9,428 bases of DNA from Rickettsiales bacterium (GTDB lineage Bacteria; Pseudomonadota; Alphaproteobacteria; Rs-D84): the NCBI GenBank assembly GCA_031259745.1, contig JAIRLB010000031.1, forward strand, positions 1 to 9,428, given 5' to 3'. This document shows, piece after piece, positions 1 to 7,172 of the stretch. The translations under genes and the position numbers were made by a program. The notes under the pieces were generated by a model. It saw nothing but the letters and a program-made list of their open reading frames with translations. It made no database searches and had not been told where the DNA came from. Position 1 is the stretch's first letter, and the number at the start of each line of letters is the position of its first letter.

Positions 1-155
1 CCGGCCATAAATATTTGAAATTGAAACGAACCGCATTTGCCGCCCGGATTGATTATGGTAAACGGAACATTCAAAATAATCCACGAGCAAAATAATAAAT
101 ATTTAAATGCAGCCCACAATGTGTAAAATATATTCGGTTTGCGAACTTTTCCCAT
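1..155 (-). CDS. N-terminus of a membrane protein, possibly an OlsA/PlsC-type acyltransferase (cut by window edge)
   Basis: The first 51 codons of a minus-strand gene that runs off the left edge. The ATG at 155-153 is preceded by AGAGGAAATTATT, a strong ribosome binding site, so the start is well supported. The protein opens with a short basic stretch (MGKVRKPN), then a hydrophobic segment at about residues 12-35 rich in Trp, Phe, Leu and Ile, which looks like a single membrane helix; the visible end reads FQFQIFMA. Lysophospholipid acyltransferases of the PlsC family, including OlsA, commonly begin with such an N-terminal membrane helix before the HX4D motif, and OlsA is the partner of OlsB, encoded just upstream on the same strand. 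That assignment is an inference from context: the catalytic motif would lie outside the window. It could be any small inner-membrane protein. Confidence 0.6.
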   Translation of the reverse strand, partial: MGKVRKPNIFYTLWAAFKYLLFCSWIILNVPFTIINPGGKCGSFQFQIFMA

Positions 156-166
156 AATAATTTCCT

Positions 167-334
167 CTAATTTGTTGTTCCGCCTATCTCGATAACATTC
201 CGATTTTTAACGGCATCGTTTTTATCAAATTCGATAAACGGGTCCGTTTCCGTATATGTGCACATATCTTGCCACCAAGATGTGATCCAAGCGGCGGTTG
301 TAATTATCCAATGATGCCGTCCCGCGCCGCGCAT
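167..334 (-). CDS. possible small protein between olsB and the next gene; start uncertain
   Basis: A 55-codon minus-strand ORF in the 233-bp gap between olsB and the gene at 1-155. It is Trp- and His-rich near its N-terminus (HHW, then WITSWW) and acidic/polar later (TETDPFIEFDKND), ending IEIGGTTN. Its TAG stop (169-167) sits right at the AGAGGA ribosome binding site of the next gene, a spacing typical of operon neighbours. Against it, the ATG at 334-332 has only a weak AGG three bases upstream. The open frame continues upstream for another 15 codons to a TGA without any usual start codon. A second frame has an ATG at 376-374 reading MFGNIGQMSMN, so a frameshift joining the two frames is possible. 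No family is recognised. It may be a real small gene, a remnant, or chance. Confidence 0.35.
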   Translation of the reverse strand: MRGAGRHHWIITTAAWITSWWQDMCTYTETDPFIEFDKNDAVKNRNVIEIGGTTN

Positions 335-388
335 GTGCCTGTATTCATAGACATCTGCCCAATGTTTCCAAACATAAAATCAATTTTT

Positions 389-1330
389 TCATTCTTTATT
401 GTCGTCAATATATTCGGCGTCATCAGCGTCATCGCGCAGCAGAAACTGTGTGAATGCGCGGATAACCTTGAACGGGCCTGTAACGGGCATCAGTATGATC
501 TTGCCCAGCGTCTTCATTGCCCCGTCTTTGACGCCCAGATGTTCGAATGCGTTTTCGCTGCCCGCGAAGTGCTTTTGATACGAAGCGGTGATTTTTTTTG
601 TCTGCATCATTACGAACACGTCATAGGTGTTGAACGGCGCGTCTATGAAGACCCCCTTGCCGAATGTCGCGCCCAAGCGCAGATATCCTTTAATCAAAGG
701 AGTCATCTGTTTGCGCGCTTTTTCCGCATCAACAAAAGCCTTGGGCAAGATGTTCATCTGCGACAATTTCGGATTGGCCCTTTGGGCGAAGTTCTCTGTC
801 AAAACAGTTGCGCGCAAGCCAAGCGGAGACAAATGGTTATAGTACAAATAGGAAATAGCCTGGGCCGAATCCGCGGGTGCCTTTCCAACCCAGCTTGCCA
901 CACCGAATAAAATAGTAATCTGATTTTTGGCAATGTATTCGCCCAGGCCAGCCCACAGCATTCGCATGACCAATCCGTTTTCGCGATATTCGGCCGCGAC
1001 GCATGCGCGCGACATTTCGGCGATATTGCCCGATGTTTTTTTAATCTTGGACAAATTGTATTCCGTTTCGGTGTAAAAGCCGCCCATTTTCTCGGCGGCG
1101 TCCCTGTCGATGATGCGGTATGTTCCGACCAGTTTATCGCCGTGGAAAACAGCCATATAATTCGCGAAGCGGTCGAAAGAGTCATATTCCTCGCGAAGTT
1201 GTTTCTGCTCTTCGGTTGCGCCTGCTCCTTCTTCTTCGACAAACACCTCATAGCGCAGTTGGCGAACTTGTTTTCTTTCTTCTTTGGTTCTGGTTAAACG
1301 AACCTCGTAATCCCTGACTTTGATTGTCAT
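389..1330 (-). CDS. olsB: L-ornithine N(alpha)-acyltransferase, OlsB-type GNAT
   Basis: Predicted to transfer a 3-hydroxyacyl chain from acyl carrier protein to the alpha-amino group of ornithine, the first step of ornithine lipid synthesis, at the inner face of the cytoplasmic membrane. The 313-residue protein has the GNAT-like fold of the OlsB/hemolysin-type family: LRYEVFVEE at 25-33, FDRFANY 52-58, VGTYRIID 68-75, EMSRACVAAEYR 105-116, LFGVASWVGK 141-150, PLIKGYLRLGA 211-221 and IDAPFNTYDVFV 229-240. The ATG at 1330-1328 has AAGGA seven bases upstream, and a promoter lies further up. Residues from about 265 add a basic, hydrophobic helix-like tail ending in an acidic run (DDADDAEYIDDNKE), which may help membrane contact. 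The gene is followed by a small ORF and a membrane-protein gene that could be the second acyltransferase. Substrate is inferred from family; related members use other amines. Confidence 0.82.
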   Translation of the reverse strand: MTIKVRDYEVRLTRTKEERKQVRQLRYEVFVEEEGAGATEEQKQLREEYDSFDRFANYMAVFHGDKLVGTYRIIDRDAAEKMGGFYTETEYNLSKIKKTSGNIAEMSRACVAAEYRENGLVMRMLWAGLGEYIAKNQITILFGVASWVGKAPADSAQAISYLYYNHLSPLGLRATVLTENFAQRANPKLSQMNILPKAFVDAEKARKQMTPLIKGYLRLGATFGKGVFIDAPFNTYDVFVMMQTKKITASYQKHFAGSENAFEHLGVKDGAMKTLGKIILMPVTGPFKVIRAFTQFLLRDDADDAEYIDDNKE

Positions 1331-1360
1331 GTATGAATCCTTTATGCATATATGTTGCGA

Positions 1361-1389
1361 AGAATATCAAAGATAATTATGGTTATCAA
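1361..1389 (-). promoter_or_regulatory. sigma70-type promoter of olsB
   Basis: On the minus strand TTGATA (1389-1384) and TATTCT (1366-1361) are separated by exactly 17 bp. Transcription would start near 1354 and give a leader of roughly 25 bases that includes the AAGGA ribosome binding site. This makes olsB separable from mltB, whose stop lies 118 bp upstream. No clear intrinsic terminator is visible between mltB and this promoter. Confidence 0.5.
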
Positions 1390-1448
1390 TTGTTTTTTCC
1401 TGCAATAAAACCGTCAGAGTTTTAATTTTGTGAAAGCGTCTGTCCGGC

Positions 1449-2435
1449 TTATTTTAATTCATCCGCCAGCAATGCGACCGCAATCGCATACCAGTTGGAA
1501 TTATTCCATTTCTTGATGCGATAGAAATTGGGGTAAGTCAAAAACGCGCGCGACATCGGCGCCGCAGCCGCATCGCCGACCAGGCCGGCCATCATGTCTG
1601 CGCGCGGAATCGGCGATGCGTCGGGATTTGTAATCCCCATCGCCGCCCATTCGGACAACGGCTTTTTTGTTTTGCCGTCCAGCAACGATAAATCGAATCC
1701 CGCCGGCAGCGCGACCTCGCGGACGATTTTTTCTTTCTTGTCCCAGCCCAACTTGGAGAGGTAATTGCCCGCGCTGAACATGGCGTCCCCCACGCTGTTT
1801 ATAATGTCGATTTTGCCATCGTTGTTTCCATCCGCGCCATATTGTTCCAATGTGGTGGGTATAAACTGAAAGTGCCCCATAGCGCCCGCCCAGCTGCCAT
1901 GGATTTCATCGATTTGCAGATTATTCTTGTCGGCTTGTTTCATCAGCGATAGCAATTGGTTCTTGAAAAAGGTCTCGCGCCGTCCGTCATAAATCAATGT
2001 CAGAAAAGCGTCTGTTAGCTTATGATGCGCCCTGAATTCGCCATAATTGGATTCCAGCCCCCAAAAAGCCAGAATAATATGCGGCGGAATGCCATAGGTT
2101 TTGTCAACCCGGGACAGTAATGTGGGGTATTTGCGATGCGTTTTTTTGCCGTTCGCAATTCGTTTGTCGTTTATCATGCGCGACAAGTATTCGTCCAGAC
2201 TCAATTTGAATTCCGACTGATTTTTGTCGCTCTTAAAGACAGATGGAATAAAATTGGACGGCTGAACGACATTATTTATCACTTTATTTGATATCTTCAT
2301 TTCGATGGCGGTGTTCTGAACGTCATGCAAAATTTCATACCATCTGTTTATATCAAAGTCGCCACCGGCCCGCGACGCCAATGGCGGCAGAAAAAAAGCG
2401 CAGGCTACAAAAATCCATAACAGACGACGCTTCAT
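1449..2435 (-). CDS. mltB: MltB-family lytic murein transglycosylase
   Basis: Cleaves the MurNAc-GlcNAc bond of peptidoglycan to give 1,6-anhydro-MurNAc ends; acts in the periplasm. The 328-residue protein begins with a Sec signal (MKRR, then a hydrophobic run to about residue 20, with a likely cut after SRA at 23). There is no lipobox cysteine, unlike E. coli MltB. The catalytic Glu is probably E128 in FWGLESNYG (124-132). The family hallmark GSWAGAMGHFQFIPTT covers 180-195, and DGNNDGKIDI (202-211) matches the Ca-binding EF-hand-like loop of Slt35/MltB. The protein ends soon after this domain (WYAIAVALLADELK), with no C-terminal peptidoglycan-binding domain. The ATG has no recognisable Shine-Dalgarno sequence and lies 12 bp after the stop of the outer-membrane barrel gene, so the two are probably co-transcribed and perhaps translationally coupled. 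Confidence 0.88.
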   Translation of the reverse strand: MKRRLLWIFVACAFFLPPLASRAGGDFDINRWYEILHDVQNTAIEMKISNKVINNVVQPSNFIPSVFKSDKNQSEFKLSLDEYLSRMINDKRIANGKKTHRKYPTLLSRVDKTYGIPPHIILAFWGLESNYGEFRAHHKLTDAFLTLIYDGRRETFFKNQLLSLMKQADKNNLQIDEIHGSWAGAMGHFQFIPTTLEQYGADGNNDGKIDIINSVGDAMFSAGNYLSKLGWDKKEKIVREVALPAGFDLSLLDGKTKKPLSEWAAMGITNPDASPIPRADMMAGLVGDAAAAPMSRAFLTYPNFYRIKKWNNSNWYAIAVALLADELK

Positions 2436-2447
2436 AGGTTTTTGCTT

Positions 2448-3923
2448 TTAGAATGAATATTTGACGCCCAGGTGCAGACCGAAAGACTGCCAGAAAGCAT
2501 TTTTAAGCGACTCGCTGATATATTCGGTATACGCCGGTATTGTTTCCAATATAGGCAGCCCATTATCATCCAAGATATATTGGCCCAATTCGTCAATCTT
2601 CCACTGCGTCTGTGAAGCGATGTACAATTCGCCTGGAATCTGGCCTATGTGAAAATAATGGGTATCTGCCTTTAACACCAGCCGCAGGCGGTCTGAAATC
2701 TTATAGTTATATTCCATTTCCGCGCGGTATGAATAACCGCCGGTGCTGCCCTCGTCGATAAAGCTCGGGTTTTGCTGCCAATCTGTTCTGTTCGGCCATG
2801 TCCCTGCCGAAGAGTATTTGGGCATGCCGAACTGAACATAGAAACGCAATTTATCAACCAAAGTCATTTGCTTTTCTATTTCCAGGCCGATATAAAAACC
2901 AGACCAAGTAGTGTTGTAAATATGAGTAGTGCCGTCAATCTTGATCATGCCATCGCCGCCGATGATAATACAATCGCCGGAAGTCACGCCCCATGGGACA
3001 TCATCCATGCTCGGGTTATAAGGAGCCGTCGTCATGTCTGATCCCAAATCATACAGACCGCTGGAACCAACAGAAACCACCATGATATCTTCCGGAGACA
3101 TGCAGACCTGTTTCCAGTCGCTGGGGGTTTCCATGCCTTGGGGCACCGAATAGTATTTGCCGTTGCCATCCTCAAACACATAATCGCCATAATCTGTCAT
3201 CAACGGCAGGTAAATGCCTGGATTTGGGTAGATATGATTTGACATTTGCAGATTATGTTTGAATATCTCGTACCCGACAGACGGCGACAGCTTCCAGCCG
3301 CCGATATCCCAGACATGCTTGGCGCCGACGCCAAAGCGCATATGATTTGTATCCCCTGACATATCGCCGACAGAAATTGTAAATATGCCTTGCTGTGGGG
3401 CGGAATGGTCGTATGGTTCCAAGTCGTAGTCGACGGACCAGCCGCCGCTTTCCAACGACCCATAGGTATATTCCCCATATACAAACATATCGAAATTGCG
3501 CAGGTTAAAGTTATGCTGGGCGCCGACAGTGACTTCGTTCAAAATCATATCATCCCATTCCAAGATAGAATTTACTCCTGTTTTGAATCTGAAATCGGCA
3601 TTGCGTCTGGCATAGCTTGCATACAAATTCGTGGCGGATTCTTGATCTGCGGGCAGGGCCACGCCATTTGGCGTCATTGTGCCCTCTATTTTGGGGACGC
3701 GCGGTCTTGGCACCTGATAAGAATAATTGCTGCTGCCAAGAATTTGCTTCTGGCCGGATTGTCCGACATAATTGGTATACCCCTGATTCTGGTAGTATCC
3801 AGAGTTTGCCTTATTTGCGTTATTGGCCTGGTTTGCGTAATAAACAGGCGTCCCCTCGCGTGCGCCAAAAGCAGCGATGGGCAACAAAATACCGCATAAA
3901 AATACCAATAGATGTCTTTTCAT
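2448..3923 (-). CDS. outer-membrane beta-barrel protein, omptin-like
   Basis: A 491-residue secreted protein from the ATG at 3923. A GTG four codons earlier (3935) is possible, but the ATG gives a classic signal peptide (MKRHLLVFL to about A21, AAFGA). Residues 24-70 are low complexity, rich in Asn, Gln, Gly and Tyr. From about 116 to the end there are alternating hydrophobic/polar strands, and the protein ends GVKYSF with the terminal Phe that BAM recognises. Several stretches recall omptins: SILEWDD (119-125), WSVDYDLEP (162-170, D165-x-D167 like the OmpT Asp83/Asp85 pair), IGGWKLSPSVGYE (207-219) and GFYIGLEIE (342-350). At the place expected for the OmpT Asp210/His212 pair there is D381-W-Q383, so the His is missing. 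A loop insert of about 100 residues (230-338) holds two Cys (274, 318) that could form a disulfide. Barrel assignment is firm; omptin kinship is my reading by eye, and protease activity is doubtful. mltB follows 12 bp downstream. Confidence 0.7.
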   Translation of the reverse strand: MKRHLLVFLCGILLPIAAFGAREGTPVYYANQANNANKANSGYYQNQGYTNYVGQSGQKQILGSSNYSYQVPRPRVPKIEGTMTPNGVALPADQESATNLYASYARRNADFRFKTGVNSILEWDDMILNEVTVGAQHNFNLRNFDMFVYGEYTYGSLESGGWSVDYDLEPYDHSAPQQGIFTISVGDMSGDTNHMRFGVGAKHVWDIGGWKLSPSVGYEIFKHNLQMSNHIYPNPGIYLPLMTDYGDYVFEDGNGKYYSVPQGMETPSDWKQVCMSPEDIMVVSVGSSGLYDLGSDMTTAPYNPSMDDVPWGVTSGDCIIIGGDGMIKIDGTTHIYNTTWSGFYIGLEIEKQMTLVDKLRFYVQFGMPKYSSAGTWPNRTDWQQNPSFIDEGSTGGYSYRAEMEYNYKISDRLRLVLKADTHYFHIGQIPGELYIASQTQWKIDELGQYILDDNGLPILETIPAYTEYISESLKNAFWQSFGLHLGVKYSF

Positions 3924-3943
3924 ACCTACATTCACTTATGTAT

Positions 3944-3972
3944 ATTATACCATAAAAAAGACCCTTCAAAAA
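3944..3972 (-). promoter_or_regulatory. promoter of the barrel-mltB unit
   Basis: A perfect TATAAT lies at 3949-3944 on the minus strand. The -35 position at 17 bp spacing holds only TTTTTG (3972-3967), a weak match. Transcription would start near 3937, about 14 bases before the ATG at 3923. The leader is very short and contains only TAGGT ahead of that ATG, so the annotated start is supported mainly by the signal peptide. Confidence 0.5.
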
Positions 3973-3988
3973 GAGATTTAATTATTCC

Positions 3989-4016
3989 TTGAAACCGGCG
4001 TTTCAGCCGATAGAAT
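3989..4016 (+). promoter_or_regulatory. hemW promoter predicting a leaderless transcript
   Basis: TTGAAA (3989-3994) and TAGAAT (4011-4016) are spaced 16 bp apart. Seven bases after the -10 box is position 4023, the A of the hemW ATG, so the mRNA should begin at or next to the start codon. There is no spaced Shine-Dalgarno sequence upstream (only GGGGGC touching the ATG), which agrees with leaderless translation. Confidence 0.5.
3990..4005. repeat. perfect 6-bp inverted repeat across the hemW -35 box
   Basis: TGAAAC, a CGGC centre and GTTTCA form a 16-bp dyad that overlaps the -35 hexamer and the spacer of the hemW promoter. Its position fits an operator for a dimeric repressor. It is not followed by a T run, and no gene ends nearby, so a terminator is unlikely. 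The dyad could also be chance; the regulator cannot be named. Confidence 0.4.
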
Positions 4017-4022
4017 GGGGGC

Positions 4023-5081
4023 ATGAATCATCCTCATAATCTTTACTTTCATGTGCCTTTTTGCGACAGTAAGTGCCGGTATTGCGCATTTTATTCGACT
4101 GCCTGCGCCAACCCGGACTGGGACGGATATTGCGGCCGGATTTTGTCCGAGTTAGACCGTTGGCATGCCAAGTTGGGACATGCGGTAGTCCCGACCATCT
4201 TTTTCGGGGGCGGAACCCCGTCCCTGATGCCGTCAAAGGTATTTGCCAGGATTATAAATTATGTAAGGCATAAATTTGACATTGTCGATGACGCTGAAAT
4301 TACCTTGGAATCAAATCCTGGAACAATCGGCGGGGATAGGCTTGCCGAATTTCGATCCGCCGGAATGAACAGACTGTCGATCGGCATTCAATCATTGAAA
4401 ATAGATGATCTGGAATTCCTGGGGCGCCGGCATGACGTCGCCGCCGCCATCAGATTAATTCAAGACGCCCGGAATTTGGGCTTGCGAGTTTCGGGCGATT
4501 TTATATACGGCTTGCCTGGGCAAACTGTTGGCGATGTTGAAAATTTGTGCAGGCAGATAAATGAACTGGGGTTGGAACATTGCTCTATGTATGAATTGTC
4601 TATCGAGCCGGGAACGCCTTTTGCCAGAATGAGCTTGGAAATGCCGGACAATGGCGCCATGGCAAGTATGTATGAAGTAATTGGCAAAACATTGGCCTTG
4701 CCACGGTATGAAGTGTCCAATTATGCCACTTCTGGCGCGGAATGCCGGCACAACCGGAATATTTGGAATGGACAGCCCTATATAGGCGTTGGAAGGGGCG
4801 CTGCCGGCCGGCTGCTGATGGGCGGCGTTTGGTATGAACAGATGGGTGCCAATCAAAAATTTGACGAGATGGATGGCAAAACGCGCGCGTTGGAAAATAT
4901 CATCATGGGGCTGCGCACTTTGCGCGGTGTGGTGATTACCCCGGATGTGCGTGATATTATGAATTGGGATTTTGTTCGACAGCATCCGGAATTGTTGGAA
5001 TTAAAATCAGACAATAGGATTGCTGCGACTGAAAAAGGCATCTTGATTCTAAATAATTTGCTGGTAAACTTGGTAAAGTGA
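4023..5081 (+). CDS. hemW: HemW, radical SAM heme chaperone
   Basis: HemW binds heme and a [4Fe-4S] cluster and is thought to hand heme to membrane cytochromes. It is a HemN relative often mislabelled coproporphyrinogen III oxidase. The 352-residue protein has the radical SAM motif C14-x3-C18-x2-C21 followed by AF (the HemW pattern, not the HemN CxC), FFGGGTPS at 60-67 (SAM-binding GGGTP), ESNPG 96-100, RLSIGIQS 117-124, DFIYGLPGQT 159-168 and YELSIEPGTPF 190-200. The heme-binding signature HNxxYW appears as HNRNIW (243-248), with His and Trp kept and Tyr changed to Ile. The usual GxGAHG that follows is GRGAAG (257-262), lacking its His. A winged-helix-like tail ends the protein, which is somewhat shorter than the roughly 380 residues usual in the family. 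The ATG is chosen because it begins directly at the predicted transcript start. The M13 peptidase gene follows after 19 bp. Confidence 0.9.
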   Translation: MNHPHNLYFHVPFCDSKCRYCAFYSTACANPDWDGYCGRILSELDRWHAKLGHAVVPTIFFGGGTPSLMPSKVFARIINYVRHKFDIVDDAEITLESNPGTIGGDRLAEFRSAGMNRLSIGIQSLKIDDLEFLGRRHDVAAAIRLIQDARNLGLRVSGDFIYGLPGQTVGDVENLCRQINELGLEHCSMYELSIEPGTPFARMSLEMPDNGAMASMYEVIGKTLALPRYEVSNYATSGAECRHNRNIWNGQPYIGVGRGAAGRLLMGGVWYEQMGANQKFDEMDGKTRALENIIMGLRTLRGVVITPDVRDIMNWDFVRQHPELLELKSDNRIAATEKGILILNNLLVNLVK

Positions 5082-5100
5082 AAATGATAAGGGGAACCGG

Positions 5101-7083
5101 ATGCAAAGCAAGCTGTTGAATATTATTGGCGTCATTGTCTTGGTTGCGGCCGCGCTTGCTGCATTTTTTATAACAAGGGAAAAAGAAATGACTGTCGGAA
5201 TAAATATTGGGGATATGGACTTGTCCGTTCGTCCGGGCGATGACTTTTACGATTATGCGACATTGGGCTGGCGTCGCATGAATCCTATGCCGGACGATTA
5301 TTCGAGATATGGCGCTTTTGACAAATTGAGAAATACCAATCTGGAACGCGTTCGTAGAATTGCCGAAAGCGACAAAGGAAAAATCGGCCTGCTGTATAAA
5401 ATTGCAATGGATGGGAAAAAACTCAATTCCGACGGCATAAAGCCTTTGCAGAGATTGCTGGCGCGGATCGATGCTGTTAAAGCCAAGGGCGAGCTGCCGG
5501 AATATCTTGGTCAAATGCACAAGCATTCATCCGCCTTTTGGTCGGACGGCGTGGCATTGGACGAAATGAACAGCGAATATTATTTGTACAATATCGGGCA
5601 GGGCGGCATAGGCCTGATGCGCGATTACTATTTCGACCAAGATGAAAAATCTGCGGAAATCAGGGCCAAGTATAAAAAATACATCGCGGATATTATGAAG
5701 AATTTTGATATTGCCGGCGACGAGGAAAAAATATACGCGCTGGAAGAGCGCATGGCGAAGTCTTTTCACGTAAAAGAAATGCTGCGCGACCCGCATGCTA
5801 ACTATCACAAGATGACATTGCGGGATTTTAAGCAGAAATTTTCAGGCTTTGATTGGGACGCTTATCTTGACGCGCGCGGCGCCAAGGCAAATGACATTAA
5901 TATAAACCAGCCCTTGGCGATCACCGAATCGCTGAGAATAATATCCGACACAGATTTGGATCTGTTGAAAGCGTATTTGAAATTCAGGACGGCAAGTTCC
6001 AATGCCGCATTGCTGGATGACAAGACATACGATATCAGCTTTGGCTTTTACAATCGCGTCATGTCCGGTCAGAAAGAGAAAAAACCGCGCTGGAAACGCG
6101 CTGTCGCATTACTGGACGGGTCTTTGGGCGAAGAAATAGGGCGGCTCTATACCGACGAATATTTTCCGCCGGCCGCCAAGGAAAGAATGATTGAATTGGT
6201 TGGGAATCTGCGGCGCGCCTATGGACGGCGCATTGAAGGTTTGGAATGGATGTCGGCGGATACCCGGGCCAAAGCGTTGGAAAAGCTGGCGGCATTCAAG
6301 GCAAAAATCGGATATCCCGACAAATGGCGCGATTATTCCGCACTGGAAATCAAAGATGATTCATTGCTGGACAATATGTTGCGTGTATCGGAATTCGAGG
6401 ATAAGTTCTGGCTGGATAAAATCGGGCAGAAAGTTGATCACTCGATATGGCACATGAATGCCCACGAGGTAAATGCCTATTATGACCCGTCTGCGAATGA
6501 AATCTGCTTCCCGGCCGGAATATTGCAGCCGCCTTTCTTTGACATGAATGCGGATGATGCGTTTAATTACGGGGCAATCGGCAGCATTATCGGCCATGAG
6601 ATGACGCATGGCTTTGACGACCAGGGGCGCAAATTCGACAAGGACGGAAACCTGAAGGACTGGTGGACGGCGGCGGATGCGGCCGCATTTGACAGCCGCG
6701 CGCAAGTCATGCGCAAATTCTTTGATAACATTAAGGTTGCGCCGGACATGCATGCGAACGGCGAATTCACATTGGGTGAAAATCTGGCGGACTATGGCGG
6801 CGTGACAATATCGTTCGCGGCGTGCAAGGAATTCGGCAAAGCTTCGCCCCAAGAAAAGCGGTTTTCTCCGGAACAAAGATTTTTTATCGCATATGCCGGA
6901 ACCGAGGCCGGAAATATCCGCGACGACGAAATCATGCGCCTGACCAAGATGGACGTGCATTCGCTGGGCCGCTGGCGCGTGAATGGAATACTGCCGCATA
7001 TTGGCGCGTGGTATGATGCCTTTGGCATAACTCCGCAAAGCAGGTTGTATGTAAAGCCGGAAAACCGCGTCAAAATCTGGTGA
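5101..7083 (+). CDS. pepO: M13 family zinc metallopeptidase (PepO/neprilysin type)
   Basis: A zinc endopeptidase that cuts short oligopeptides. Residues 4-24 are a hydrophobic segment after MQSK, either an uncleaved membrane anchor or a signal peptide, so the catalytic part should face the periplasm. The N-terminal M13 domain starts at RPGDDFYDYATLGW (44-57). The C-terminal catalytic domain has the NAYY substrate-binding motif (458-461), FPAGILQPPFF (470-480), the zinc motif H499-E500-M-T-H503 in IIGHEMTHGFDD, the third ligand Glu560 in GENLADYGG (559-567), and HSLGRWRVNG with His620 and Arg626, the usual transition-state residues. It ends RVKIW, the family's C-terminal pattern. At 660 residues it has the normal length, with all key residues present. 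The start has AGGGGA seven bases upstream. It probably shares a transcript with hemW, though the functions are not obviously linked. The 89 bp downstream, before the converging ihfA, hold only a weak GATGG/CCATC dyad and no clear terminator. Confidence 0.92.
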   Translation: MQSKLLNIIGVIVLVAAALAAFFITREKEMTVGINIGDMDLSVRPGDDFYDYATLGWRRMNPMPDDYSRYGAFDKLRNTNLERVRRIAESDKGKIGLLYKIAMDGKKLNSDGIKPLQRLLARIDAVKAKGELPEYLGQMHKHSSAFWSDGVALDEMNSEYYLYNIGQGGIGLMRDYYFDQDEKSAEIRAKYKKYIADIMKNFDIAGDEEKIYALEERMAKSFHVKEMLRDPHANYHKMTLRDFKQKFSGFDWDAYLDARGAKANDININQPLAITESLRIISDTDLDLLKAYLKFRTASSNAALLDDKTYDISFGFYNRVMSGQKEKKPRWKRAVALLDGSLGEEIGRLYTDEYFPPAAKERMIELVGNLRRAYGRRIEGLEWMSADTRAKALEKLAAFKAKIGYPDKWRDYSALEIKDDSLLDNMLRVSEFEDKFWLDKIGQKVDHSIWHMNAHEVNAYYDPSANEICFPAGILQPPFFDMNADDAFNYGAIGSIIGHEMTHGFDDQGRKFDKDGNLKDWWTAADAAAFDSRAQVMRKFFDNIKVAPDMHANGEFTLGENLADYGGVTISFAACKEFGKASPQEKRFSPEQRFFIAYAGTEAGNIRDDEIMRLTKMDVHSLGRWRVNGILPHIGAWYDAFGITPQSRLYVKPENRVKIW

Positions 7084-7172
7084 TGGGGAAAAACCATCCC
7101 CCCCGGCCTTTATATCGGTCATTTATCAAGGGAAATGCACATCCGGCAAATAAATGCGAACATACATGCCTT

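Noticed and set aside
269..910. Plus-strand 213-codon ORF opposite olsB
   Set aside because: Antisense shadow of olsB, which has clear family motifs, promoter and ribosome binding site.
3924..3935. GTG start for the barrel protein, four codons earlier
   Set aside because: It would put four uncharged residues before MKRH; the ATG at 3923 gives a standard signal peptide. Not excluded, since the predicted transcript starts close by.
7084..7110. GATGG/CCATC dyad after the M13 peptidase as a terminator
   Set aside because: It overlaps the stop codon, has a five-base stem, and is followed by C-rich sequence instead of a T run.
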